DNA from: Chrysomallon squamiferum
Lineage: Eukaryota; Mollusca; Gastropoda; Neomphalida; Peltospiridae
NCBI GenBank assembly: GCA_012295275.1
Contig: CM022675.1
Location: 2,971,536-3,035,535 of the forward strand
Length of the DNA stretch: 64,000 nucleotides
Reading direction: 5' to 3'
The translations under genes and the position numbers were made by a program. Numbering within the stretch: position 1 is the first letter of the stretch; the number at the start of each line of letters is the position of its first letter. Positions 33,889 through 49,807 of the stretch are shown in pieces. Under the pieces are notes generated by a model. The model was not told the DNA's origin, made no database searches, and worked only from the letters and a program-made list of their open reading frames with translations.

Positions 33889-35841
33889 TAGATAGACAGA
33901 TAGCTTCACAGATAGACACACAGACAGATAGATAGATAATTAGACATAGAAAACAGAGATGTATGGGTCTACATATGTATACAGATATACATAGAATATG
34001 ATATAAATAAATCTGCATGCAGAGATGTGTGCAAATGTGTATATATTCAAACGTACATAAATGTATATATTTCGTCTGTATGTATGTATGTGTGTATGCA
34101 TGAGTATAAACTACATCTATCTGTATATCTGTTTCTGTGAGCATGTGTTTTTGTACAGTCAATTTATAATTTAAAGTAATAGATACAAGAGTTATCTGGT
34201 TTGCATTAGAACAGTTTATATTGAAACCTCTCCTATCTCTCAGTTTTTATCATGAAATACAATTCACAGCAAATTTAGAGAAAACAAACAACAAAAAAAC
34301 ATTTCCTTGTAAGAAAAAGTTTTTCTTGGAACCTCAGAATGAAGCTACTGTATTTTGTAGTTTTTTATAGAAACAAATAGATTTAAAATAAACAAAAATC
34401 ACCTAGATTAATTGGCTAGTTATAATTGCATAAGAATATTTGATTGGATAGTATATATACTTTATGTACAAAAATAAATCACTTACAACTGCTTATCCTG
34501 TCATAGACTTGTCAATGACTACAACACTAAATTTAACACAATAATCAACTTACTATACACAACCAATTTCTCTTGTTTTTAACGTTACAATATTAAACAT
34601 TATTTCATAATGATACAGTAAACTGGACTGACACAGTTTTATACTGCAAAACATTCATCCATGACACAGCTAATATAAGCCAACACTTTCATTACAGAGT
34701 TGTAGCAAGTTCATTCCTAACAATACATTTTCTATTTCATAAATTCTTTATAGATAAAATCTTAAGACAATTAAATTAACTAACTAGATAATGATTGGAC
34801 AGGTCAAATATGATTTATTATTATTATTCTTTCTATTTGTTATTTTTATTTGTTATTATTCTTTTAAATTACTTTTTTTATAATATCTACTTTAAACTTG
34901 TTCTCTTTACTAACAAAGTTACAGGTGCGATTTATATTATTTAAAAATGAAACTAAAACATAACTACACAAAAACTAAAAAATTAAACAAATCATATTAT
35001 TATCCTGCATATAGATAAACCTGGTGTATATAACTGGTATTAACTAATTCTTGTTTATAGCAAATTTGCTCTCACATTCTCATATAAACATCAGCCAAGT
35101 TAATACAATCATTTGAAAATATAAAACGAAGCCAGTATATTTCTGCTTAGTATATAAATTATATTATGAATTTATACCCTTTTATAACACAATAACAATA
35201 GTGTTAAACAGAAAGTTAATAAAATTAATGAACCACTAAGAATGAAGGCAGTCTAATACCAAACATTTTTATTTTTAAATTAGATCAATAGAAAAAGCTG
35301 ATCTAATGATAGATTCTAAGATACACTGTCAGAACTGTGTAAAGATTCTAACTTTTGACAATCATTTTTTATCAATCCAATTTTGTGAGCATTATTTTAA
35401 TTTATACGCTTTGATAACTTCAATATCAATCATCTAAAAAGTTAAGTTCTGTGTTTTAGACCAAACTGATTCTAAGCCCTTCTTTTTGTACTGTTTCTTT
35501 AATAAAATGATTATGTATTTTTATATAACGAATAAAATATTTTTCAACAAATCCTGGTTTTTTTTTTAATCATTTCTGAGTTTGCTTTTGTTGTATGCTT
35601 TTTTATTAACGATGATATATTTGATATTAAACATACTAAAATAATAAAAGTTTATCTCATACTAAACTTTCTGAAATTGCATAGCATAATTCATTTTATT
35701 TCATGATTGAAGAAATATATGGACTATTTGAAGACATTAAAAATATTTGGTTATGTTAAAGCAACTTTTTAACACCATTTTAAAATTAGTAAAAATTAAG
35801 AAATATTAATACAAATAATAATAATAATAATCATAATAATC

Positions 35842-35936
<95 letters not shown>

Positions 35937-37620
35937 TTTATTTGTATTGTTATAAATTTAAATATTTGAATATAAAAAAATAAAACTGATAAAGGCATGC
36001 TGTATGGTGTTTAATTTGAAATATTTTCTCAGTGATTATTTTTCAAAATTATTTCACTGATCTGATGCACAAAAGTGATTTTTTTGTTCCAAGTTAACAC
36101 AATAAAATATTCATAAAAATAAAATTGTTTAATAAAAATAGTCAAAAAAGAAGTAAATAAACAGCAGTAAAACACAATTCATTCTTCACAGAATAACATT
36201 TTAAAAATGTCTCATAAAATATTATTAAAAATACAAATTTGTCTGACATCGAGGTAAACACTTTTATTTTTACTTTTTTATTATTATTTATTTTATAATC
36301 AAGTGTAAAGAGTATTTCGTGCTTGTGAAAATTTGTATAATTTCGACTGTTTTTGTATACTTCCTCTATCTTTTCCAAAATTTGACATTATAAAACAATC
36401 ATTTGTATATTTGTTCTATTGTTTATAATGCATTAATAACTTAACAATAGTGAAGTCAAAAACAAAGTTCTTTGGGTCACGCCAAACTTTTTGAGTTCAT
36501 CGCATTATTATAATTCATAAACACTGAAATAGCTTGACAAATACAAACTGTGTGGTATGTGATGCTCTGTTTAAATTCTTCTATCACAAACCTTGAACAT
36601 CACAAAGTCAACATGAATAAAACTTTTAACGTGTGTTAGCCTTTTTACATTCGAACACACCACACAACAAATTTATTTCAGTAATATTTGTGATTGTTTC
36701 TATTTGTACGTCACAAACTTCAAATTAACTTCATGATATCACAGTGTTTACACAAGTATATCTCAGTTTACTGATCACACAATCATGAATGGTAATATCT
36801 ATGACACTTTATATATATTTTACTGTTTTTTATACAAATTTAATTGTTTGTTATGAGACTAAAATCAAGTTTAACAAATATTTTTAAAATTCAAAAATCA
36901 GTTTGAGCTGAAAGAAATATTATTATACAAAAATTTGTTTCGGAAATAAATGAAAATAAATAGGTAACCTGTCTTTTTAAGTCAAGCATGTCTGTACCCA
37001 CATACAAACACGCACATAATCACAACTGAATTTCAAAAGCAGATGTAACATTCTATGGAAATTCTACTTGTAAATAAAACAATTCTAACATCTGATATTT
37101 TCATTCTGTCATACAATTTAAATTTTGTTGTTTTTCTTCACTTTTGAAACACTTCAGTTTTCTTATCTTCACATATATTTATATACAGGTTTACTAATTG
37201 CCCGTGTATTGTTTGTAAGATATATATAGTTTTTAATTATATAAATCTCAGAATTTATTTATTTTAATTTTTATTTTTTTATTTATTTATCTATTTATTT
37301 CAAGGAAATTAAAATCAGCACTTGTAACTTTACAACGTTAAAGGCCCAATCACACCATTAAAATGCTATACTGATTGAGTCTCCAGATTACGTTATCTTT
37401 TAAGTTACTATGAAGACTGAGCCTCCGATTGGAACTTATTTTGTACTCCAGCATTTTCAATTAAAATAAATAAAAAGACTGAGCATTCGATAAAACAATG
37501 TGGGTGTCCTGATAATGATTTAATTCCTGTGAGGATTTTAATTTTTGTTTTCTTATAAACTTAAATGCATATTAAGAATTAAGACACTTATTATTAGTTC
37601 TCTCTACTGTGTAACACGTT
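33305..37620. other. B-C tail-to-tail intergenic region
   Basis: No gene is supported. The first about 700 bases include the B 3' flank, similar to the E 3' flank (AACAAGATATGTACC; then GTGAATAATTAATAG and a GATA array at 33851-33930). A (TAA)n tract that turns into (TTA)n at 35812-35945 can fold on itself. The rest is unique AT-rich sequence. Confidence 0.6.
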
Positions 37621-37630
37621 ACATTATTTC

Positions 37631-37880
37631 ACAAAATAACAGTGACATTTTTAAAACCACTAAAATATATTTGTAAGAAATAAAACTCTAAACAAAACAG
37701 TAACAGAGATCACATACACATTAAAAATACATTTTATATAGTTGTAGTTTGGGTGTTTCTCAGTAAATTTATATAAAATGTATTTTTAATGTAAGTCTGA
37801 TCTCTGTTACTGTTTAGTTTACAGTCGCATTTCATAGAAATATATTTTAGTGGTTTTAAAAAAAGTCACTGTTATTTTGT
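37631..37880. repeat. About 250-bp imperfect inverted repeat (foldback element)
   Basis: The left arm starts ACAAAATAACAGTGACATTT and passes through CACTAAAATATATTTG, AACAGTAACAGAGATCA and AAAATACATTTTATATA. The right arm is its reverse complement with small differences, ending AGTCACTGTTATTTTGTT. The loop is about 30-40 bases. It resembles a foldback or MITE-type element. No target duplication was identified. Confidence 0.8.
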
Positions 37881-38339
37881 TGTGTTTTTTGCATGGTTGT
37901 AGTTTGTGTTAATAGACAAGTAAATTATTCAAAATGATCGTTTCTTTTTTCCCCTTTTTTCTTCATACGCGCACGCACGCACGCACATTTTGCTATTGAA
38001 TAAAAAGTCTAAATTACTTTTACATTGTTTAAAATTTTTACTTTAATGATTTTCACCTGTCTTTGATAATAAATAAATTAGAACAGTAACATAAACATAC
38101 TACGAAATATTTGAATTCCGCCATTTTCCCATGTTCTGATTATAATACTGTGACCATGTTTCTATTTAAAACAATTAAATGACTGCAGTGCACTGCTTTA
38201 TTTTAAATTGATTAATCTGTGTTTTAGCAAATTCCTAAATAAGCTATTTAATGAAATGTAAAAACTAAAATATTTGTGACTATGCAGTACGTGTGTAAAA
38301 GTTTTATTTTAACTAGCAGATCGAGTATTTCACTCAGTG

Positions 38340-39063
38340 AAAGTTTATTACTTTTAATTTTCAGCGTTTGAGCGGATTACTCAGTAAACGCGTTCCGTTT
38401 CACGTGGCACGTTCATGTACTCATTTTGAGAACTTTGAGCCATGTTGAGTCACCTGCAATAAGAAAAACAAAACTGTCTGTCGTGTAGAAAACAAAATAT
38501 TAAATTTATGATCAAAATTATTTTAAAATAAATTAAAATAACATGAATTAAACAAAATATTTCCAGGAAATATGAAATAATCATAACAAAAGAAAACATT
38601 ATTACATAAATAAAAAATTTATCTAAAACCATGTTATCAACCAAGAAAGGTAACTCTATTTGCCTTTAAATCTAAACAACAGCGACGACTGCGCATGTTG
38701 CTAAAACCGTAAGGACTGTTACAGAAACACGAACAGCGACGTCTGCCAAAAAATGTAAATTTATAAAATACAAGAACAAAAATAAAATGAAGTCGTATTA
38801 CTAAATAAGAAACATTCGCTAAAATCAACGTTTCCAAAGAGAAGAAGTAGCACATTTTCTGTTCACTGATTATAATGACAAATACTTACTCATCAAGAAC
38901 AAGTTTGTTAATTTTTTCTATAGTTAACGAAATAAAGAACGTTTATATTAATTTTGAAATAATAAAGTTAAATTTAATAATGATACATTATTCATAGAGT
39001 TACCTGAATTTGTTGATTCTGTTTTACTTAAAACCTTCTGTGTGCTTCTACTTGAACTTTGAC
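38340..39063 (-). pseudogene. Receptor relic C: 3' end of a D-type paralog
   Basis: Only the 3' part remains. The stalk exon 39063-39004 is intact (QSSSRSTQKVLSKTEST) and matches the third stalk exon of gene D. The TM exon 38742-38664 (VAVRVSVTVLTVLATCAVVAV) has two stops where D has YMK (TAG, TAA), and its donor GT has become GC. The tail remnant at about 38455-38375 keeps [19 protein letters not shown] after a deletion joins the acceptor region to it, with stop TGA instead of the D sequence. The 3' flank, including AATAAA-like sequence and ACTCGATCTGCTAGTTAAAA, also matches D. Nothing upstream of 39063 is recognisable, so the receptor part has been lost. Confidence 0.85.
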
Positions 39064-40358
39064 CTATAAAAGGTAGCTGTATCTAATTTAACCCAATGAA
39101 AAATGTTCTTATACTCTTAAAAATATCTACTGAGAATATTAATACACATTAAAATGTTAATTTTAGCTTTGTTTGGAGTTCATCCAGCAAAAGTTCGTTG
39201 GAAGAAACATGCCCAAACGTTTTGTTAAAGATCAGTTAAATTTAGGCGACCTGTTTAAACAAAATCGCGTGCACGGTCGCACACGCATATACACGCAAAC
39301 AAAAACAACAACAACAACAAAAATACTTACGTTTTAGATTTTTTAGACATTTCAGTTAAAACAGGAAGTAAATAATAAAATCGAAGAAGGTATATATAGA
39401 CATACATAAATATATATATAATCATGAAATAAAGATTTTCCGCGTTTCTCTCTGTCTCTTGCCATATATTATGATTAAATAGGAATTAAAATGAGCAAAT
39501 ATGCAACGCAAAATGCCAAATACCTATTCTGAAGAAAATAAATAAAAACGAGACGAGGTAAAATAATAAGAAGAAAGTAAGAAAATGAATGAATAAATAA
39601 TAATAATAATTTAAAAAGCACAGTGAAACTTTGAGACAGTAATAATGACAAGAGCGGCAACAACAACAGAAACAGCACCAAAATATTAAGTAGAAAAACA
39701 ACAACAACATATAGTTGTTTGTATGTTTTAATACATATAAATCCATTCAATTTATCTATGTCAGTTGTGTCATGTTCTAAAGTTAATGTATTTTGTGGAA
39801 CCTACAAAAGACATGTATACACTTTGTCTTAAAATCTTTAAAACATACGACAAAAAAATATGAGTAAATAATCAAATGTGGTATCATTTCACAATGTAAC
39901 AAATCCTTTTTTTAACCTTTGTAATTCGATGCTTCGATGCTTCGAAGTTTTTTGTAGAAAATACATCTTAATAGATCACTTCCTGTTTACAGTTTTCAGG
40001 TTACAACCGGCAAAATCAAACTTCTAAGGTTTGTTTAATTTATAATTCTTAGCTTTTGTCACCTTTGACAGGTCGTGACAGGTGACTGGATAAATATTAA
40101 CTTTTATGTGTTTTTTTTAATTTTTTAATATTTATCGAATGTTAGAATCTTTTAAACATTCGCTCGAATGTCTCGTCTGATCCTCGCATTACCTCACTGT
40201 GAGGCAGTGCAGTGTGCAAGAGCGAGGCAAATAATAATAAAATAAAACAAAAATAAATAATAATTCAGTACTAATAAATTTGTATACATCTGGAATGATG
40301 TTATTAGCTGACTGTTAATTATCATTATAATTACATTGTGAAATTACGATCCTTAAAC

Positions 40359-40419
<61 letters not shown>

Positions 40420-40780
40420 GACAAAACATTAAGTACATATTACCAGATTATGGTCTTTAATGTTTGTTGATAACTTCAATTACAAATTATTTCTTTCTAG
40501 AAATGTGTATCAAAGTGTATGTAAATAAAAAAAAAAATAAAAAAAAAGATAAAAGAAATTATAGTTACAAACTAAAGAAAAAAGAAATGCAGTTTATGAA
40601 ATTCCATTGCATATTATTCATTCTTATTGTTTGAATTTAAGATAAAGTTTAATTTCTTAATTAATAATACACATTAGTAATGGAAAATTAATCTATGTAT
40701 TTTCCTTTCAGGATGAAGATAAGAAAGTTTATGACTTTCTCAAAGATATGCACTTTTTGGTTACATTTTGAACAACTGCT
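39064..40780. other. C to SelO-relic spacer
   Basis: No gene is supported. It contains a (TTA)n array at 40362-40420 and a short palindromic CCTCACTGTGAGG near 40193-40205. Confidence 0.55.
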
Positions 40781-40785
40781 GCACT

Positions 40786-41700
<915 letters not shown>

Positions 41701-41944
41701 GTAATTTTATCTTTATGTTTTATGTATATAAATTATTTATAATATTATTTCTATAATTTTCAGTTATTTATTGTTATTGTTAGTTTTTATTGTTGTTAAT
41801 TTCATTCCTTTACTCGTAGTTTTACTAAAATTTTATCATTGTCATTGTTATTTATGTCATTGTTGTAATAGTTAAATGGTGTATCTACCTTTTTTAATAT
41901 GTATATGTGTGTTTGTGCTGTATTTAGATATGTGTGTGAGTGTC

Positions 41945-41977
<33 letters not shown>

Positions 41978-42350
41978 GTACATACATGCATGTGTATATA
42001 TAACTATATATGGGTATGTGTTTCATTGTGTATATATGTTTACATATAATAATTTGTGCACAAAACACACACACACAAACACAAACATGAATATAAGCAT
42101 GCAGACTTTCATACACTGTATAATAATTATTCTGTGAATGCTGTCTACCTTACTGTTTGTTTTTCATTTTATCTTTCTTATTTCTTCAGTAGACCTCTTT
42201 TTCTTTTTCTTTCTTTCTGTTTTCTTAGTGTGGTTGTTTGATACACGTAACAAACTGAAAGATGCAAGCTAATTTAAAATTCAAAATTCATAATTTAAAG
42301 ACAGCAATAAAGAAACAGAAGGATTTGAAAAAATAAAATATAAAATAAAA
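41701..42350. other. Spacer upstream of gene D
   Basis: TA/TG/CA microsatellite sequence at about 41905-42090 and AT-rich DNA. No exon is supported. Confidence 0.6.
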
Positions 42351-42374
42351 CATACAAAAAACAAGCAGATAGAG

Positions 42375-42515
42375 ATACTAGCAAGTTTATTTGAAGTTGA
42401 TGTCTAAGTTAGTATCTTTCTAGCAGAGCAGACACACTTTCTGATTTGATAGAGATAAAGGATTATTAATGTACAAAGTCTGATGTAAGATTTTAAGCAG
42501 TTACTAACAATAAAC
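42375..42515 (+). promoter_or_regulatory. Degenerate upstream module of gene D
   Basis: It aligns with the gene B module: AGCAAGTTTATTTGAAGTTG, then GCAGACACACTTTCTGATTTG, then TTAATGTACAAAGTCTGATG and TAAGATTTTAAG. The CTATATTTAG block reads GATACTAG here, and the ETS-like core ACTTCCTGGT is altered to ACTTTCTGAT. The module is homologous but has lost both conserved sites. Confidence 0.45.
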
Positions 42516-42666
42516 ATATTTAACACTGAAACCTCTCTTTAATAGCTATTTTCATATATCATTCAAGTTTTTCTGCTTATATCTTTTTACAAAATCAATC
42601 TTCCTGAAAAAAGCAGGTGTTGTTAAAAATAGATGTTTTACTTCCTTGTGCAGTTAACAGGGTGTC

Positions 42667-43735
42667 ATGGCTGATCTATGGGGTACAAGTCGTCTGCTTC
42701 TTACAACTTTTGGCCTGATTTTCTCTCAACTGTTCTCTGCATCAGGTAAAATATTTATCTTTTCTTATTGCATGTAATTAAATAGCTTTTATAAAGTCAT
42801 CAAATTTATTTATAGATGAAATAAAATTATATTACATAAACATGTACCTACCTACCTACCTACCTACCTACATACATATACCATTATCTGAATTTAAAAC
42901 CTATTTTATTTTTTTTATTTTTTTTACACCTAACTAAATAGCTTTAATAAGAAAGAGAGAGAGAATGTTTGTTTTATAAGTAAATATATTTCATTACAGC
43001 TACTCTGCGTGTATTAAATGATGTCACATGGGATAAAGCGTTTTATACATGTCATCAACATGGAGAACAGCTGTACAATGCATCAGATATTACATCACTG
43101 AGTGATGTCACAGCTGGATCTTACTGGATTGGAGCTAAAGTTCAGTACAGTTCATGGATGTGGACAGGTGAAATAAATTATTAATTTGTTTTACTGTGCA
43201 GTTAAGATCACAAAACCTAAAGAAATACAGATGAAAAGTTATGATTAATGTGAATATTCATTATATTAAATTTATATTACTGTTTAATATGAACAAGGTA
43301 ATTTGCTTATTTACCAAATATAATTAATGCATTTAGTATTTTGTATTTATTAATGTTATATCCTGTAAAATGAAAAACAATATGTGTGTATGTGTGTATA
43401 TGTATCAGTGCATGTGTCTGCATATGTGTGTGTGGATGTTGGCATGTTTGTGTGTGTCAGACTAATTTAATAAACAAAGTTATTCCTTATATTTTAACTT
43501 TTAAGTTTGTTTTACAGCGGATAACACACCACTGTTTGATTACGTTGGAGAAGTGAATGAATCACAGTCTGAACTGTTTTATCAAATCAAATATGACATA
43601 CAGGCAAGCCGATGTTACTACGAATGTAGAACAAATAAAACTTATGCACATGATGTACTATGTGTTGGTTTGCAGGTTAGTAACATAAATTAAATACACA
43701 CTCACCCCCTACCCCTCACACACATCCTCACACAC

Positions 43736-43834
<99 letters not shown>

Positions 43835-46800
43835 TATATACTAATATAAATATACTTCGATGTACTTTATGTTGGATTGCAGGTTGGTGACATGAATTAA
43901 ATAAATATTTAATGCACACTCGCAGCCTGAACAGTATTTTGAAATGGAAAATAAAGAAGAAAAAAGAAAAGAATACTGGTAAATTACAAATATAGCTTGT
44001 TTCATTTATCAAAATGAGAAGTTTTAAAGAAAAACGAACTCAACATTTGAACAAGATTTATTAATAAACATATTTTTTTAAGAAGTCTATGTTTACTAAA
44101 ACTTAATTTTCTGTCTTTTTTATATAGTAAATTCTGGAGTTTTCATGTTTCCATTAGAAGAGTATCGCTCACACAGTATTCTAGTTTCATAATTATTTCA
44201 AGTTCAACATGTTCTTTCTTTTCATATTATTTTATCTAGTAAACACATATGTTAAATATAGTAAATGAAAATACATACCTTGTGACAGCTATTTTCCACC
44301 TTTTAAAATGGGATAGTTGCCTGATCACTTTCTGAAGGTAAAGTGTTACAAACAAAAGCCGATTAATTTAAAACATTTAATCCATTTCAAAAAGTCAGAC
44401 ACATAAATACATACATACATACTATGATTCCAAAAATGTTGTGTATTTTATCATATGCAGTTTATGTTATTAAAAAAAAAAAAAAAAAATTCATCATCAT
44501 TATTTTTGTTATTGTAAATGTTTGTATTACAGAGAGCAAAATGTTACTGTTTTAACTGGAGAAGTTTATATCAGATTTCACGTGGATCTGTTCAAACAGA
44601 AAATAAAACTGGTTGTTTGGGAAACTTCAAAGAAAACTGTGGGACTGAAAATACAATAAGTGTTTATAAAACAGGTAACATTTTATTCATGTATTACTGC
44701 TGCCATTACTGCAGCTACCACTGCTACTAATATTACTATTATTACTTTATTACTACTATTACTATTGTTATTAGTATTACTATAACTACTTCTACTACTA
44801 CTATTACTCTGATCCTGTTACTACTATCACTTCTATTACACATATTATTACTATTGTTATCGCTTTTTTTATTAATGATACTACTCCTATTATCTACATA
44901 TATTACTACCACTATTACAACCGTTTGCTACTACTGCTACTATTTCTAATACTGACACTACTATTACTACTGTTACTTCTAACTATTACACATATTACTA
45001 CTACTGTTGTTATTACTCCTCCTATTATATACCTTTACTATGTAGAATTACTAAGAGTTATAACTGTTTGTGTTTCCATCACTACTGTTATTCCTACTGT
45101 TACTATTATTATCAGTAAAATAAAATACTACAACAAGTACTAGTGAAAATTACTACTATTATAATTGTTTGTGCTTCTGTTACTACTATTGGGTCATTCT
45201 GTGTCAAATCACCCCCCAAAAAAAGAAATTTAAACCCGACCGTCTCAGATTTTTATAAAACTTGGTATACTTGTTGACTGGGATCCCTCAGCACCAAATC
45301 TGGAATTTTAGCTCAATCAGACCAGTGGTGTGGGACATACGGCCCACCGAATTTTGAGATTTTTGCCAAAAATGGGTGTGACCACCAACCTTAGAACCCT
45401 TATATCTCATGAACTACTGGGCCAATCTTCATAAAATTGGTATTGTTAGAAAGACAAAACGACAAGGATTCCAAATCTGCCATTTTTGTTTAGTTTGGAA
45501 AATATTGGAGTACCTTGACCTTTTGACCTTTGCTATGACCTTGAAATTGACCATGTGGATTGCGTGATCTTGAGATGACCTTTATTGAAATTTAATCTCC
45601 CACATGTTAACTAAAACATATAAAAGTTTCCTGGGTGTAATATTTTTTGTTTAGCCACAATATAGATTTAAAAAATGCACATACATGAAAATAACACCTT
45701 TTCAGCCATTAACATCTGATTAGCTAAAACCTGAATGATCAATTCTGGATGCTAGGGATCACCATCTTTCTTGATCATCGAGTAAAACATTGTAGGCCTA
45801 CATGTATGCATAAAGTTCACATATAAAAGTTTCCTGGGTATATTTTTTGTTTAGCCATAATAGAGATTTAAAAAAACGCATACCTGCATGGATTATTTGT
45901 TATCCTTGTCATTTTGCCTTTCTAACAATACCAATTTTATGAAGATTGGCCCAGTAGTTCCTGAGATATGAGGGTTCTAAGGTTGGTGGTCACACCCATT
46001 TTTGCAAAAATCGCAAAATTTGGTGGGCCATATCTCCCACACCACAGGTCTGATTGAGCTAAAATTTCAGATTTGGTGCTGTGGGATCGCAGTCAACAAG
46101 TATACCAAGTTTCATAAAAATCTGAGACGGTCGGGTTTAAACCATTGGGTGATTTGACACGGAATGACCCTATTACTATTATTATCAGTAAAATAAAATA
46201 ATACAAGTACTGCTACTACTGTACTAGTGAAAATTACTAGTACTGTAATTCTCTGCTTTTATTACTACTATTATTACTATTACTACTATTAAATCTGTGC
46301 TTCTATTACTACTATTATTCCTACTATTAGTATTATTATCAGTAAAATAAATACTACAAAAAGTACTAGTGAAAATTACTACTATTAAAACTGTTTGTGC
46401 TTCTATTACTACTATTATTTCTACTATTACTATCATCAGTAAAATAAAATACTACAAGTAGTACTGTCATTTACATTGTACATTACTACTATTAAAACTT
46501 TTTGTGCTTCTATTACTACTATTATTCTTACTATTACTATTATTATCTGTAAAATAAAATACTACAAGAAATACTGTTACTAGTAAAAATTACTACTATT
46601 ATTACTCTCTGTGCTTCTTTTACTAGTTATTCCTACTATTAGTAGTATTATATGTAAAAGAAAAAACTACAAGTACTGCCATGTACAGTGATTACTACTA
46701 CTATAACTCTTTATGCTTCTGTTACTTCTGTTTCTATTACTATATCAGCTACTGTCATTACAACAACAACTACTACTACTACTAATAATAATAATAGCAA

Positions 46801-47137
46801 TTTTTTGTATAGGTTTTATTACAGATCTGGATATTCAAGATCTCTGTGGATATGCTTATTCTGACACATACCGACCGATTGTGAAAAGTGATGATTGTTA
46901 CACAAAGAAGAGATTTATTTGTAACTGTTAGTTTGTAAGTCCATTGTGTTATAAAATATGAAATACGTAAACATGTTCACACATTTTATTCTTCTTTAAC
47001 AGTTTCTCTACTATGTACTTTGTCTTCAGCTTAAAGAAAAATCATAAAGAAAATTGGAAACAAGTGAAAACTAATGAAAAGAAACTGACAGAAAAATTAT
47101 GTTTTTATTAGTTTTTCTTACAAGAATGACAGATGAC

Positions 47138-47186
<49 letters not shown>

Positions 47187-48036
47187 TAAATATAAAATTA
47201 AATAATGATGTACATTTATTACACGTTTGTTTTATTTTTCCCAGGTCCAGGACAGTTTTCTAACAACTCATGTTACAATCATCACATGACTCACAGCTGG
47301 TTCTCCTCTAATTCAAGCTGTGTTTTAGCAAAACCAAACTCTAGAGACTCTGAGACAATAAGACAAAGACTGTGGGTTGGTGGAAAACAGTACTGGATTG
47401 GATTAAAACGTGACAAACAACTAGTTTGGATTGACAGTTACTTGAGTGAGTTACTGAATATTAATATTAGTTGTTAAATATTTTGTTATGAAGAACTTGA
47501 TTAGTTTTCAAAAGATCAAATAAAAAATTGTGCTTTCTACAGTTTATTATTTTTATTTTTATTTGTTCTATTTGATGATATTCTTTTATTTTTTCCTTTC
47601 TTTCATTCTTATATGATTTCTTATGTCACTTTTTTCTTTGTTTTGTTTTAGTTTTGATTTTTTCAATGTTTATGGAAAAGATCTTTAAAGTTACTTTTAA
47701 TTAGGAATTTATCTATGATAAGGCGATGTCCCAGTGAGAAAACAATATCTTATTTTACTTAGTTATTTGTTTGTCTGTTTATTTATTTGTTTGTTTATTT
47801 ATTTATATTTTATTGTTTGACTGATTGATTTTTTTTTTTAGTATAATTAAAAAGTATTTTTTAAATTTATTTTGTTTCATTATATAAAAATTTCAATTTC
47901 AGAACATGTAACACTGACTATAAACATTACACAAAATGGCTGTGTTTTGTTACAAAAATTCCAAAATGGCAGCTTCTCATTTTCAGTTAGTAACTGTAGT
48001 ATCCACCACTCCACCATTTGTATTAAAAGTAAGTAT

Positions 48037-48071
<35 letters not shown>

Positions 48072-49776
48072 TTGTTATTATTACAAAACTCAGAAAATAA
48101 TAAATTTTGTAAACTTTTCTTACAATCTGTACCAGTTTAAAACAGCACTGTTGTTTGACAAGTAACTAAAATCATGTAGAAAGATAAAGAACACAATAGT
48201 TTTGAACTCTGTTACAACAGTTTCTTTATTCTGTGCATATTTGCTTCATGTTTAATACAACATATATAAAAGTTCCATCTGGATTCAGTTGTTTTGTAAA
48301 AGATACTGAGATGCTGTATTGTGAAGGTCTTGGCTGGATGCAGTTGAACTTGGTCTGTTGAGATCAAGTGTTATGAAGTTATTATTGTTTGAGATGTCTG
48401 ACAACAGTCATCTAAGCAAGAGTTTCTCAAGTTCACTGTGATGACAGAATCAATGATTGTAATTCATATGTACAAAGTAACATTTATTAAAACAAGACAT
48501 GATGATGATTTAATGAGTACATTTCATATTCACGGTACTTGAATAGCACCTTTAATGATTAAAATAAGGGAATTAATTTTTTTATTTTTTATTTTGTCTT
48601 GGCTCCATTTCATTATATAGAGTGTCACATTAAATGAATGTAGATTCTGACTTGTTAAACTTACAACTGGAAGTTGCATTCTGTGTTTTGTAAAAATATT
48701 TAACTTATACAAACTTTACCTAAATGATGTTAAGAAATTATCAAATTTTATTTACATCTATCTATCTATATATATATATACATATAAATCAATAATAATA
48801 CTCAAGGCAGTTTAAGTAACTGTACATTAGTAACTGGTGAAAAAAGGATGTGTGTGTTTGATACACAACAAGTGAACATCAGTGTCTTGTGTGTTAATCA
48901 TATATCATCACAACACTCGTGTATACAGAGTTTGTTGGTTCACATTTAAATATGTTTTACTTATGATTTTTTAGACTGAAAGAATGTTGTAGTTGACTGT
49001 TTAAATGAGGTTGATGTGTAACTAAGTTTAAATATTTTACAGATTTCAGTGTTCAGACTTCCACACAGACAGACAGACTAACAACACAGACAGGTACGTG
49101 AATATTAAACAATGCTGTTTGTTTGTTTATTTGATAGTTTATCATTTGTTTATTTATTTGTTTATTGATTTATATGTATATATGTGTGTGTATAGATAGA
49201 TAGATAGATAGATAGATGTAGACATAGATATATTTTAAGCAGCATTAACTAATACTACAACTTCTGTCACAACTTCCACTTCTTTAATTCAGAGTGTTTC
49301 TCTTAAATTTTATTTTAATAATTTTTTATTTAAATGAAATAAACTGACAGATAGTAAAACCATTTTTTACGTAGTTTATCTTCAAGACTTGTTTTACGTG
49401 TTTTATAGATTCTTCATCAACTCAAGTTCTGATCACCTCCAAAACAACAATTAATTCAGGTAAAAATGTAAACAATATGAATATCTGTGTGATAGGTTTT
49501 GGGAGGCAGGCAAAGGAATGATAATTTCACTACTGATTAATTAATTTATTTATTATATTATACTTGTTTCTTAAAATTTAATTACTTTATTTTGACACGT
49601 ATTTATTTTATTAACTTTATTTATTTATTTGTTTCTTTAGTGTTGTTTTGCTGTTGTTTTTGAATTATCATTTGTCTTCTCAGTCAATATTTTTAACAGT
49701 ATAAGAATATTTTTCATTATTCTAAATTAGCAGGTTTTTTTAATATATCTGTTTTTTATGAAAACTCTTCAGCCTT

Positions 49777-49807
<31 letters not shown>

